37,226 nucleotides of DNA from Planctomycetia bacterium (GTDB lineage: Bacteria > Planctomycetota > MHYJ01 > WSZJ01): the NCBI GenBank assembly GCA_020849035.1, contig JADLHC010000044.1, forward strand, positions 1-37,226. The letters run 5' to 3'. How positions within the stretch are numbered: position 1 is the stretch's first letter; every line of letters starts with the position of its first letter. Under the pieces are notes generated by a model. It saw only the letters and a list, made by a program, of their open reading frames with translations, had not been told where the DNA came from and did no database searches. Made by a program: the position numbers and the translations under genes. This document shows, piece by piece, positions 1 through 8,484 of the stretch.

Positions 1-124
1 CTGCCCACTGCCTCCTGCCCACTGCCTCCTGCCCACTGCCTCCTGCCCACTGCCTCCTGCCCACTGCCTCCTGCCCACTGCCTCCTGCCCACTGCCTCCT
101 GCCCACTGCCTCCTGCCCACTGCC
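1..124. repeat. 14-bp tandem repeat of alternating heptamers
   Basis: About 8.9 head-to-tail copies of CTGCCCACTGCCTC run from the left edge of the window to position 124. Each unit is two related heptamers, CTGCCCA and CTGCCTC. The copies are identical, which suggests recent slippage or expansion. The array stops six bases before the TAG stop codon (130-132) of the minus-strand gene, so it lies immediately 3' of that gene. It may continue outside the window. A diverged relative of the same design lies at 30604-30645. Confidence 0.97.
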
Positions 125-129
125 AGTGC

Positions 130-1425
130 CTACTTCACGTTCTCGACGAGCATCTCCTCGTTCACGTAAATCCCGCCCTTCGTCTTCACGCCGTACGTCG
201 TCGACTTCGCGATGTTGTCCACGTTCACGTACGCGGGATAGCTCGTCGCGATCCTGTCGCTCGTCTTCACGATCACCGTCACGCACAGCACCGACCGGTC
301 CGAGAAGCTCCAGCTCTTCGACCCGCCGTCCCACGTCGCCGTCTCGCGACGGTCGAACGCGCCCATGTGCAGCCGGATCATCAGGATCTCGTCCTGCGGC
401 CACGCCGCCTTCCACTCCGCCGCGATCGCCTTCCGGATGTCCTCCTTGTCGCCGCCCGAGTACTTCTCCGCCGGCGGCCGCGTCTCCGCGATGATCAGCT
501 CCTTCAGGCTCGCCGCCTGCGCGTCGATCTTCTTCTGCGACGCCGCCTTCGCGTCCTCCATCGCCTTCAGCCGTTCGTCGTCCGCCTTCACCAGCCCGCG
601 ACAGACCTTGAGGTAACTCTCCGCGCCGTCGAGCTGCTGCTTCACCCCGCCCGTGAAATACGCCGCCTTCTTCTCCGCAGCCGCCTTGTCCGCCATCTCC
701 TCCGCCTTCTTGCAGAGCGCCGGGACCTCGGCCTGCGCCTCCTTGAAGAACTCCGACGCCTCCGCCTGGAAGGCCTTGATCGACTTCGCCATCGCCTCGT
801 ACTTCTTGTACAGCGGGCTCTTCTCGCCGCCCGTCAGGACGATCAGCGGCTTGTACGTCTTGAACGTGTCGCTCGCCCACTGCGTCGCGCGCGGAAATTC
901 CGCCGCCAGCTCCGCGACCCTGTCCGGGTGCGTCTTGAACCCCTTCATCGCGTACGCCTTCGCCAGCGTCTCGATCTGCTTGAAGTCCGCGTCGAGGTTC
1001 GGCCAGTTCTTCGGGTCCGCCAGCTTCTCCATCTCCGCGTACTTCTCCTTCGTTTCCTCCTTGATCTTCGCCACCGCGGCCTTCGCGGTTTCGCAGAAGT
1101 CGAAGAGCGCCTTGACGCGCGCGTTCTCCGCGGGGCACTTGGCCTTTTCCAGGTCCGACCGGATCCCCTCGCACTTCGACAGCACGTCGTCTCCCTTCGT
1201 GTACCACCCCTTGAACCACCCCGGCGGCGTGTAGAAGTCGGGCGCCTTGACCTGCTCCCACTCCTTCGTGAAACCGTCCTGGAGCTCCTTGAGCTTCTTG
1301 TCCGCCTCCTTCTGGTTCCGCTCCTGCCGGTCGCAGGCCTGCTGCTGGTTGCGGTCGAGTTCCTGTGCGGAAGCGGCGGCGGCGAGGACGAGCACGGCGA
1401 GGGCGGACGTCATCACGGTGCGCAT
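130..1425 (-). CDS. Exported Lys/Glu-rich helical protein, unknown function
   Basis: This encodes 431 residues. The chosen ATG at 1425 is preceded by GGAGG and opens a clean signal peptide (basic MRT, hydrophobic core, AAASA cleavage site before QELD). The longer frame back to 1512 has no such features. The mature protein is rich in Lys, Glu and Ala and is predicted to be mostly helical or coiled coil, with scattered Cys. The last 110 residues or so look more beta-rich and globular. I do not recognise a family. It is transcribed divergently from the lipoprotein gene at 1519, with 93 bp between the starts. It is probably periplasmic or secreted. Confidence 0.85.
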   Translation of the reverse strand: MRTVMTSALAVLVLAAAASAQELDRNQQQACDRQERNQKEADKKLKELQDGFTKEWEQVKAPDFYTPPGWFKGWYTKGDDVLSKCEGIRSDLEKAKCPAENARVKALFDFCETAKAAVAKIKEETKEKYAEMEKLADPKNWPNLDADFKQIETLAKAYAMKGFKTHPDRVAELAAEFPRATQWASDTFKTYKPLIVLTGGEKSPLYKKYEAMAKSIKAFQAEASEFFKEAQAEVPALCKKAEEMADKAAAEKKAAYFTGGVKQQLDGAESYLKVCRGLVKADDERLKAMEDAKAASQKKIDAQAASLKELIIAETRPPAEKYSGGDKEDIRKAIAAEWKAAWPQDEILMIRLHMGAFDRRETATWDGGSKSWSFSDRSVLCVTVIVKTSDRIATSYPAYVNVDNIAKSTTYGVKTKGGIYVNEEMLVENVK

Positions 1426-1506
1426 CGGGGCAATCCTCCAGGGATGGATGATGAAGGCGCGTTGAGAGGACAACGGCCGGGGCGGTGCGAAATTGTACGG
1501 CTCCGA

Positions 1507-1512
1507 TATCAT
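1507..1512 (+). promoter_or_regulatory. -10 box TATCAT, leaderless type
   Basis: TATCAT is followed by 6 nt and then the GTG start at 1519. A transcript starting the usual 6-8 nt after the box would begin at the start codon. No Shine-Dalgarno sequence fits between them. Confidence 0.5.
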
Positions 1513-1518
1513 GGCGTC

Positions 1519-2085
1519 GTGAAACGCCGCGCCGTGCTCCTGGCCGTCCTGCTCGCCTCCTGCGGCAAGCCGGCGCCCCCTCCACCGCCGCCGGTGCCGG
1601 CGCCCGCGACGCTCGCGCCCGCGCTCACCCGCGACATCGTCATGGCGTACGTCGCTTCACTCCTCGACCCGGATCTCCCGAAGCCCGAGGTCGGCACCGC
1701 GCCCTCGACGGACGCGGCGCTCGAGTCGCTCGCGCGCTCGGACCTGTTCGCGAAGAAGTACGGCTTTCCGACGTTCGCCGACTACGCCGAGGCGCGCCGG
1801 CGCGTGATGCTGGCGCGGCTGGCGTGGATGAAGCGGGAGATCGCGAAGACATCGTCGGGGACGCTGGAGATCCAGATCCGGATGGCGAGCGACACGCTCC
1901 TGAACCCGGACGCGACGGAGGAGCAGCGGAAGGAGGCGACGCAGTCGCTGAACCGGGCGATGGAGCTGAAGAAGGCGCTGGAGGCGCCGAGCGCGTCGTC
2001 GACGGTGGCGGAGGAGGACATCGCGCTGGTCGCGGAGTTCGCGGACCAGATTTCGAAGGCGGAGGAAGCGGCGGTGAGGAAATAG
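1519..2085 (+). CDS. Small lipoprotein, unknown function
   Basis: This encodes 188 residues and starts at GTG 1519, the first codon that gives a complete lipoprotein signal: KRR, a hydrophobic core and the lipobox LASC with the lipidated Cys at residue 15. A Pro-rich tether follows, then about 150 mostly helical residues with Lys/Glu-rich amphipathic stretches and no recognised domain. The start has no Shine-Dalgarno sequence but sits 6 nt after a TATCAT box. It ends 2 bp before the convergent TlpA-like gene. It is likely anchored at the cell envelope; the function is unknown. Confidence 0.85.
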   Translation: MKRRAVLLAVLLASCGKPAPPPPPPVPAPATLAPALTRDIVMAYVASLLDPDLPKPEVGTAPSTDAALESLARSDLFAKKYGFPTFADYAEARRRVMLARLAWMKREIAKTSSGTLEIQIRMASDTLLNPDATEEQRKEATQSLNRAMELKKALEAPSASSTVAEEDIALVAEFADQISKAEEAAVRK

Positions 2086-2087
2086 GG

Positions 2088-2720
2088 TCAGCGAAGGAGC
2101 CCGTCGACCGTCTCGACCAGCGACCGGTACGCCTCCCCCGGCTCCCCTTCCCCTTCGAAGAACTCCCCGCCGGGGTGGAGCCACGCGACCGTCCCGGTGC
2201 GATCCACGAGGAACGTGGCGCTCGTGTAGGTGCGCCCGGTGCCGCGCTCGAGCCACCACGCGTTCACCGTGGCCCATTCCTGGTCCTGCGCGAGGGGGAA
2301 CTCGAAGCCGTAGCGGTCGCCGCAGGCGCGCCAGAAGGCGGCGTCGCGGGCGGCGGGCTCCTTGGGGTGGTGGATGCCGACGACGACGAGGCCGCGGTCG
2401 CGGCGTGTCTGGTGCAGCTCGTTGAGCGCCGGCGCGGTGTGGCGGCAGAGGACGCAGCCGGTGGTCCAGAACCGCACGAGGACGACCTTGCCGCGGAGGG
2501 ACGTGAGCGTGAGCGGCTCTGAGTGAGTCCAGTCGGTGAGGCCGGCGAACTCGGGGGCGGGCGTGCCGAGGAGCTCCCCTCCTTCCGAGGGCCGCCACGC
2601 CGCAGGCTCCTCCTTCGGCTTCTCCGCCGCGCGCGGCGTCTCCGTGATCGTCACCGTCCCGCGCGGCGCCTCGGGAGGAGCGCAGGCGGACAGGATGACA
2701 ACGAGGAGCCAGGGTCTCAC
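2088..2720 (-). CDS. TlpA-like thioredoxin-fold lipoprotein
   Basis: This encodes 210 residues with a GTG start at 2720. The signal peptide ends in the lipobox LSAC (lipidated Cys13). After a charged linker, residues 52-208 form an AhpC/TSA/TlpA-type redoxin domain: the APEF motif, then KVVLVRFW leading to the redox motif C89-V-L-C92, a VVVGIH strand, and a later TATFLVD-type strand near the end of the fold. The motif CVLC, preceded by Gly rather than Trp, is unusual for TlpA, where WCxPC is typical. It is probably a periplasmic thiol-disulfide reductase. Its start codon is only 39 bp from the divergent start at 2760, and it has its own TAGGAT box 6 nt upstream. Confidence 0.88.
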   Translation of the reverse strand: MRPWLLVVILSACAPPEAPRGTVTITETPRAAEKPKEEPAAWRPSEGGELLGTPAPEFAGLTDWTHSEPLTLTSLRGKVVLVRFWTTGCVLCRHTAPALNELHQTRRDRGLVVVGIHHPKEPAARDAAFWRACGDRYGFEFPLAQDQEWATVNAWWLERGTGRTYTSATFLVDRTGTVAWLHPGGEFFEGEGEPGEAYRSLVETVDGLLR

Positions 2721-2726
2721 CGCCCC

Positions 2727-2732
2727 ATCCTA
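2727..2732 (-). promoter_or_regulatory. -10 box TAGGAT, leaderless type
   Basis: On the minus strand TAGGAT is followed by 6 nt (GGGGCG) and the GTG start at 2720. It faces the TACACT box of the divergent gene. Both promoters share a 39-bp gap, so each -35 region must lie inside the other gene or its promoter. Confidence 0.45.
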
Positions 2733-2746
2733 TCCGCCGGGGAGGC

Positions 2747-2752
2747 TACACT
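2747..2752 (+). promoter_or_regulatory. -10 box TACACT, leaderless type
   Basis: TACACT is followed by 7 nt and the ATG at 2760. A GGGGAGG further upstream is 15 nt from the ATG, which is too far for a normal Shine-Dalgarno sequence. Confidence 0.45.
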
Positions 2753-2759
2753 CCACGGC

Positions 2760-3533
2760 ATGCCCGAGGCGCGCCGAAGTTCCTCCATCCGCTCCGCAGT
2801 CCGCTGTGCGATCGTGCTGGCGATCTTCGTGGGCCTGCCGCTCGCCGCCTGGCGCCTCATGAGCTCGATGGAGGGCTCCCCGGACGGTGCGGCCGAGGAG
2901 TTCCTGCTCGCGATGAACCGGGGCGACGCCGCGGCCGCCCGCATGGCGTGCGAGCCCGCCGCCGGCATTCCCATCGAGGCCGCCCTCCGGTTCGAGCCCG
3001 ACGCCTGGGGAAGCGGGTGGGCGTTCATCATCGGCCCTGACGACGGCAACGAGGCCGTCGTCAGGGTGCAGCTGCAGGGGAAGGACGGGAAGAAGCGCAG
3101 CGCGACGATCGTCGTGTCGAAGTTCGTGCGGTGGCACGTCAAGAGCCTCGAACTCGACGGGAAATCGTCGTTCGGCCCCGCGGAGCTGCCGGCGGGAATG
3201 ACGATGCCGGATATCCGCGACGTGGAGGTGCGAAAGACCGGCGGCGGGGGCGTGGACGTGACCTACGTGGTGACGGCGCTGACGAACGCGGAGCGCGCCG
3301 GCGGCAGGTCCGCGAACGTGAATCGCGCGCTGATCCTGAAGGCGCCGGACGGAAGCACGCCCTTCCGCTCCGAGACGACGACCGACGTCGCGGGGAACGG
3401 AGCGGGCTCGCACTCCTTCACTGAGCGCCTGGACGTCCGCGGCGGCCCGGGCCGCTACGTCCTGCGCGTCGTCGTCACCGACTCTGCCACGCTTCTCTCC
3501 GCGACGAAGGACATCGAGTTCACGCTCCCCTGA
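2760..3533 (+). CDS. Membrane-anchored protein, paralogue of the next gene
   Basis: This encodes 257 residues. A basic N-terminus leads into one membrane helix (about residues 14-32, AIVLAIFVGLPLAAW), followed by an extracytoplasmic region. That region begins with a helical segment (GAAEEFLLAMNRGDAAAA) like small DUF4878/NTF2-type lumenal domains and continues with beta-rich segments ending in KDIEFTLP. It is clearly paralogous to the next gene: both have GDAA, a WGS-W motif, GKDGK and a C-terminal K-IEF-LP ending. No enzyme motif is visible. The two genes look like a tandem duplication. Confidence 0.8.
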   Translation: MPEARRSSSIRSAVRCAIVLAIFVGLPLAAWRLMSSMEGSPDGAAEEFLLAMNRGDAAAARMACEPAAGIPIEAALRFEPDAWGSGWAFIIGPDDGNEAVVRVQLQGKDGKKRSATIVVSKFVRWHVKSLELDGKSSFGPAELPAGMTMPDIRDVEVRKTGGGGVDVTYVVTALTNAERAGGRSANVNRALILKAPDGSTPFRSETTTDVAGNGAGSHSFTERLDVRGGPGRYVLRVVVTDSATLLSATKDIEFTLP

Positions 3534-3552
3534 CCGCCGGGCCGCGGGTCGC

Positions 3553-3558
3553 TACAAT
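3553..3558 (+). promoter_or_regulatory. -10-like TACAAT with an ordinary leader
   Basis: TACAAT lies 46 nt upstream of the ATG at 3605. Transcription from it would give a leader of about 40 nt that carries the GGAG Shine-Dalgarno sequence. The in-frame ATG overlapping this box (3557) is therefore not the likely start. Confidence 0.35.
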
Positions 3559-3604
3559 GCCGCGCCGCCGTCCTCTTCCACCCCAGGAACCCACGGAGAT
3601 CCCC

Positions 3605-4432
3605 ATGGCCGTCATGCAGCCGATGTCCCCCGCCCCGATGGCTCCCCGCGGCTCGAACCCGCTGAAGTGGATCGTCTTCGGCTGCCTCGGCGTCATGCTG
3701 CTCGGCGCCCTCGGCATCGGAGGCTGCTTCGTCCTCATTTTCAAGGCGACCGCCGCCCCCGTGCAGGCCGGCGAGGACTTCCTGCGCGCCATGAGCGCCG
3801 GCGACGCCGCGAAGGCCTCCGGAATGTGCGCCTCCGGAGTCCCCGTCGAGGCCCTTCTCAAGGACGCCTCCGTCTGGGGCTCGACCTGGTCCGTCACCGG
3901 CCGGTACATCTCGACGAGCAACGGCGTCACGACGGCGACGGTCACGGCACGGGTCGCCGGGAAGGACGGAAAGGACCGCACGGTCGAGCTGTCGCTTCGG
4001 GACGACGGCGCCTGGAAGGTGACGGGGCTGAAGATCGACGGGTCCGCGCACGGGACGACGATGGAAACGGCGCCGGCCGAGGGCGGGCCGGTGATCCGGG
4101 ACGCGGACGTGACGAAGAAGGCGATTGAGAACGGCTGGGAGGTGACGGTGGTGCTGGTCGTGCAGGGGCTGAAGTCCGAGCCGCGCGGCGCGAACGTGCG
4201 GATCGCGGCGACGCACGGGGTGCTGCTGAAGGGGCCGAAGGGGCAGGACGTGATCCGGAACGACAATTTCAAGACGATCGACGGCGAGGGGAACGCGGCG
4301 ATGGCGACGTTCACGGACACGTTCACGCTGACGGGGCCGGAGGTGAACGGGGGTTGGACGCTGGAGGCGACGGTGAGGGACCACATCGGAGGCAAGACGG
4401 CGACGAAGACGATCGAGTTCAAGCTGCCGTAG
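3605..4432 (+). CDS. Membrane-anchored protein, tandem paralogue
   Basis: This encodes 275 residues. The ATG at 3605 is chosen because GGAG lies 5-8 nt upstream. The N-terminus is Met/Pro-rich, then a membrane helix runs over about residues 21-45 (KWIVFGCLGVMLLGALGIGG...). The extracytoplasmic part contains GEDFLRAMSAGDAAKA, a WGSTW motif, GKDGKDRTVEL and the C-terminal KTIEFKLP, all matching the previous gene. No catalytic residues can be proposed. The stop codon is 2 bp before the sigma-54 activator start, so the two are probably co-transcribed and translationally coupled. That may place this protein upstream of the activator in signalling, but this is inference. Confidence 0.8.
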   Translation: MAVMQPMSPAPMAPRGSNPLKWIVFGCLGVMLLGALGIGGCFVLIFKATAAPVQAGEDFLRAMSAGDAAKASGMCASGVPVEALLKDASVWGSTWSVTGRYISTSNGVTTATVTARVAGKDGKDRTVELSLRDDGAWKVTGLKIDGSAHGTTMETAPAEGGPVIRDADVTKKAIENGWEVTVVLVVQGLKSEPRGANVRIAATHGVLLKGPKGQDVIRNDNFKTIDGEGNAAMATFTDTFTLTGPEVNGGWTLEATVRDHIGGKTATKTIEFKLP

Positions 4433-4434
4433 CC

Positions 4435-5804
<1,370 letters not shown>

Positions 5805-5811
<7 letters not shown>

Positions 5812-5826
5812 CGGATATGCGTTAAC
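5805..5826. promoter_or_regulatory. Paired GCGTTAAC boxes, candidate activator sites
   Basis: GCGTTAAC occurs at 5805-5812 and again at 5819-5826, a 14-bp repeat period. The GTTAAC core is itself a palindrome. The pair lies 84-105 bp upstream of the sigma-54 promoter at 5910, the usual distance for an enhancer. Another inverted repeat, TCGAT-N5-ATCGA, follows at 5831-5845. The stretch is markedly AT-richer than its surroundings. Binding by the adjacent activator is inference. Confidence 0.5.
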
Positions 5827-5909
5827 TTAATCGATTATCTATCGAGGCCTGGGTATCTCGCTTCGTTCATAAGATGTCTCATAACAACGGTTTGCGAATT
5901 TCAATAATC

Positions 5910-5925
5910 TGGCATCCCGATTGCA
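5910..5925 (+). promoter_or_regulatory. Sigma-54 (-24/-12) promoter
   Basis: TGGCATCCCGATTGCA matches the RpoN consensus TGGCAC-N5-TTGCW at all but one position, with the GG and GC dinucleotides correctly spaced. It lies 34 bp upstream of the ATG at 5960, giving a short leader that carries GGAG. It is directly downstream of a sigma-54 activator gene. Confidence 0.85.
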
Positions 5926-5959
5926 ATCCAGGCTCCCAACGCCCCCTCGGAGAGCCCCC

Positions 5960-7357
5960 ATGATCTTCAAACAGTACTACCTCGGCTGCCTGTCCCACGC
6001 GTCCTACCTGATCGGCGACCCCCGCACCCGGACCGCCGTCATCGTCGACCCGCAGCGCGATATCCAGCAGTACCTCGACGACGCCGCCGCCCACGGCCTC
6101 GACCAGTTCCACGTCTTCCTCACCCACCTCCATGCCGACTTCGTCGCGGGCCACCTCGAACTGCGCGAGCGGGTCGGAGCGCGGCTCTACGTCGGCGCGG
6201 GCGGGAAGCCGGCCTGGGAGCACGTCCCGCTCCGCGAGGGCGACGCCCTCGAGTTCGGCGACGTCCGCCTGCGCATCCTCGAAACCCCGGGGCACACCCC
6301 CGAGTCCATCTCGATCGTCGTCTACGACCTCGCGAAGTCCGACCGCGTCCCCCAGTCCGTCCTCACCGGCGATGCGCTCTTCGTCGGCGACGTCGGCCGC
6401 CCCGACCTCCTCGGCGCCGTCGGCCTCAAGGCCGAGGACCTGGGCTCGATGCTCTACGACTCGCTTCACGGGAAGCTGCTCGCCCTCCCCGACGAGACGG
6501 TGGTGTATCCCGCGCACGGCGCAGGCTCGCTCTGCGGCAAGAACCTCGGCCCGGACAACTCCTCGACGATCGGCCGCGAGCGGGCGAAAAACCCCGCGCT
6601 GCGCCCGATGAGCCGCGACGAGTTCGTGAAGAACCTCCTCGCCGACCAGCCCGACGCGCCGGCGTATTTCATCCACGACCGCCTCATGAACCAGGCCGAG
6701 CACTCGACGCTCGAACGGACGCTGAAGCATGCCCTTCGCCCGATGCCGCTCGACGTGCTGATCCGGCTCGCCAACGAGGGCGTGACGATCGTGGACACCC
6801 GCGACCCGGACGACTTCGCGCGCAACCACCTCATCGGCTCGGTCAACCTCGGGCTCGGCGGGAAGTTCGCGACCTGGGCCGGCACGGTGCTGCCGCGCGA
6901 CGCGCGGATCGCCCTCGTCTGCGAGCCCGGGAAGGAGCGGGAAAGCGTCACGCGCCTCGGCCGCATCGGCTACGACCGCATCACGGGCGTCCTCGAGGAC
7001 GGGCCGGACGCGTGGAAGCTGCGCCCGGACCTCGCGCGCGTCACCGCGCGCATCGGCCCGTGGGATCTCGAAGCGCGCCTCGCCGCCCCCGCCCCGCCGC
7101 TCGTCGTGGACGTCCGCACGCCGCGCGAGTTCGCCGCGGGCCACGTGGACGGCGCCGTCAACCTCCCCCTCAGCCGCCTCGCCGCCGGCGCCGCCTCCCT
7201 CCCCCGCGACCGCCGCGTGGCCGTCATCTGCCAGACCGGCTACCGCTCGTCGGTCGCCGCCAGCCTCCTCGCCCGCCTCGGCTTCCGCGACCTCCTCGAC
7301 GTCGCCGGGGGCTGGACCGCGTGGCAGGCCATGAAACCCCAGGAATCCAGGAGCTGA
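5960..7357 (+). CDS. CstB-like persulfide dioxygenase with two rhodanese domains
   Basis: This encodes 465 residues. Residues 1-240 are a metallo-beta-lactamase fold with the signature THLHADFVAGH (His56, His58, Asp60) and further ligand candidates His112, Asp138 and His186, as in non-haem-iron persulfide dioxygenases. Residues 262-358 form a first rhodanese-like domain whose loop is degenerate (Cys321 in CEPGKE). Residues 366-460 form a second rhodanese with a normal active-site loop around Cys424 (CQTGYRS). This three-part layout matches CstB, which oxidises low-molecular-weight persulfide to thiosulfate and transfers sulfane sulfur. The ATG at 5960 follows GGAG. It is the first gene of an operon with YeeE-type transporters and is cytoplasmic. 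Confidence 0.92.
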   Translation: MIFKQYYLGCLSHASYLIGDPRTRTAVIVDPQRDIQQYLDDAAAHGLDQFHVFLTHLHADFVAGHLELRERVGARLYVGAGGKPAWEHVPLREGDALEFGDVRLRILETPGHTPESISIVVYDLAKSDRVPQSVLTGDALFVGDVGRPDLLGAVGLKAEDLGSMLYDSLHGKLLALPDETVVYPAHGAGSLCGKNLGPDNSSTIGRERAKNPALRPMSRDEFVKNLLADQPDAPAYFIHDRLMNQAEHSTLERTLKHALRPMPLDVLIRLANEGVTIVDTRDPDDFARNHLIGSVNLGLGGKFATWAGTVLPRDARIALVCEPGKERESVTRLGRIGYDRITGVLEDGPDAWKLRPDLARVTARIGPWDLEARLAAPAPPLVVDVRTPREFAAGHVDGAVNLPLSRLAAGAASLPRDRRVAVICQTGYRSSVAASLLARLGFRDLLDVAGGWTAWQAMKPQESRS

Positions 7358-7359
7358 CC

Positions 7360-7848
7360 GTGTACGACGCGATCTTCGTCACCCCATGGCCCTGGTGGGC
7401 CGCCGGCGGCGCCATCGGCCTGTTCGTGATCACGATGGCCCTCGTCACCGGGAAGATGCTCGGCGTGTCGAGCGGCTACGGAAGCGCCTGCGGCTGGGTC
7501 TCGGGGCTCAAGGCGTGGAAGGAGAAGCCGTTCTGCGAGGGCTGGCGGACGTGGTTCCTCGCCGGGCTCCCGCTCGGCGGCCTCGCCGCCGCGGCGCTCG
7601 CCGGCGGTCCGCACGTCGTCACCGCCCTCCAGGCGTTCGGCGACTCACCCGCCCTCACCGGCGCGGCCGCGTTCTCCGGCGGCGCCCTCATCGGCCTCGG
7701 CGCCCGCTGGGCCGGCGGCTGCACCTCCGGCCACTCCATCGTCGGCATCGCCCTCGGCTCGAAAGGCTCCCTCGTCGCCACCCTCGGCTTCATGGCCGCC
7801 GGCTTCGGCGTCACCCAGCTCCTCTTCCGCGTCTTCGGAGTCGCCTGA
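7360..7848 (+). CDS. YeeE/YedE-family transporter, N-terminal half
   Basis: This encodes 162 residues from a GTG at 7360 with AGGAG overlapping the end of the previous gene. It has about four hydrophobic segments and two family Cys motifs: GSACGW (Cys44) and the signature GGCTSGHSIVG (Cys121). YeeE proteins import thiosulfate, and YedE relatives have been linked to selenium. This protein is half length, and the other half is the next gene. Inner-membrane location follows from the hydrophobic segments. The transported substrate cannot be told from sequence; thiosulfate or another sulfane-sulfur species fits the persulfide dioxygenase upstream. Confidence 0.9.
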   Translation: MYDAIFVTPWPWWAAGGAIGLFVITMALVTGKMLGVSSGYGSACGWVSGLKAWKEKPFCEGWRTWFLAGLPLGGLAAAALAGGPHVVTALQAFGDSPALTGAAAFSGGALIGLGARWAGGCTSGHSIVGIALGSKGSLVATLGFMAAGFGVTQLLFRVFGVA

Positions 7849-7849
7849 C

Positions 7850-8287
7850 ATGCGCCTCGCCTCCCTCCTCCTCGGCACCGTCTTCGGCTTCCTCCTCAGC
7901 CGCGTCCGCGCCACCGACTACGACGCGATCGCCGGCATGTTCCGGCTGCAGGACCTGCACCTCATGGGCGTCATCGGCGTCGCCATCGGTGTCAACGCCG
8001 TCGGCCTCTGGCTCGTCCGCCGCAGCGGCGCGAAGGCGCTGAACGGCGAGCCGATCGTCATGAACGCCCGGCCGCTCAAGAAGGGCATGTTCGCCGCCGG
8101 ACTCGTCTTCGGCGTCGGCTGGGCGCTGTCGGGCGCGTGCCCGGGAACCGCCCTCGCCCAGATCGGCGAGGGCAAGCTCTACGGCATCCTCACGGTCGCC
8201 GGTATCCTCGCCGGGACGTGGCTGTACGGCTGGCTCACCGAGCCGCGCCCCGCGGCCGGGCCCGCCGCCAAGCCGAAGGAGGCGTGA
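7850..8287 (+). CDS. YeeE/YedE-family transporter, C-terminal half
   Basis: This encodes 145 residues starting 1 bp after the previous stop, so translation is probably coupled. It has four hydrophobic segments: residues 1-18, 37-56, 78-96 and 108-130. The family motif GWALSGACPGTALAQIGEG carries Cys97. Together with the preceding half it would make a full YeeE-like channel with reactive Cys on both halves. The C-terminal tail is Pro/Ala/Lys-rich. Paired half-length YeeE genes next to metallo-beta-lactamase/rhodanese genes are a known arrangement. Confidence 0.9.
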   Translation: MRLASLLLGTVFGFLLSRVRATDYDAIAGMFRLQDLHLMGVIGVAIGVNAVGLWLVRRSGAKALNGEPIVMNARPLKKGMFAAGLVFGVGWALSGACPGTALAQIGEGKLYGILTVAGILAGTWLYGWLTEPRPAAGPAAKPKEA

Positions 8288-8288
8288 C

Positions 8289-8375
8289 ATGGAGTGGCTC
8301 CTCTTCGCCGGAATCGCGGTCGTCTGGATCGTCCTCATGAAGTGGGTCCTCCCGAAAGCCGGCGTGCCGACCTGA
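8289..8375 (+). CDS. 28-residue membrane peptide of the YeeE operon
   Basis: An ATG at 8289, 1 bp after the YeeE stop, opens a 28-codon frame: MEWLLFAGIAVVWIV, then LMKWVLPKAGVPT. It is one hydrophobic helix followed by a short basic tail. The tight coupling, the lack of rare features and the membrane-helix composition argue for a real small protein, perhaps a small subunit or stabiliser of the split transporter. I know no named family for it. It is the last gene of the sulfur operon. Confidence 0.65.
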   Translation: MEWLLFAGIAVVWIVLMKWVLPKAGVPT

Positions 8376-8440
8376 ATGAGCGGGGATTGCTCCGGTTCGG
8401 AGAAGCGGGAGAAGTCGTCGCCCTGAGTCTCGCCGCGGGT

Positions 8441-8470
8441 TACTCCCCTGGGAGAATCGCAGCCCGGGGG
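8441..8470 (+). promoter_or_regulatory. Hairpin just upstream of the selenoprotein promoter
   Basis: CCCCTGGG and CCCGGGGG can pair (8 bp, one U-G) around a loop of about 10 nt. No T-run follows, so it is not a standard intrinsic terminator. It occupies the place of the -35 region of the next gene. It could separate the sulfur operon from the next transcript or be an operator. Confidence 0.3.
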
Positions 8471-8472
8471 CC

Positions 8473-8478
8473 TATACT
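8473..8478 (+). promoter_or_regulatory. -10 box TATACT, leaderless type
   Basis: TATACT is followed by 6 nt (CGGTCC) and the ATG at 8485. There is no Shine-Dalgarno sequence upstream of the ATG. Confidence 0.55.
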
Positions 8479-8484
8479 CGGTCC

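Noticed and set aside
1..124. CRISPR array
   Set aside because: Units are contiguous 14-mers with no spacers.
367..1518. Long plus-strand frame upstream of the lipoprotein gene
   Set aside because: It is the antisense of the exported protein gene and is Arg/Leu-rich shadow sequence. Only the part from GTG 1519 has a lipoprotein signal.
3557..3604. Earlier ATG for the membrane protein at 3605
   Set aside because: This ATG overlaps a TACAAT -10 box and adds a Pro/Arg-rich tail without function. The ATG at 3605 has GGAG upstream.
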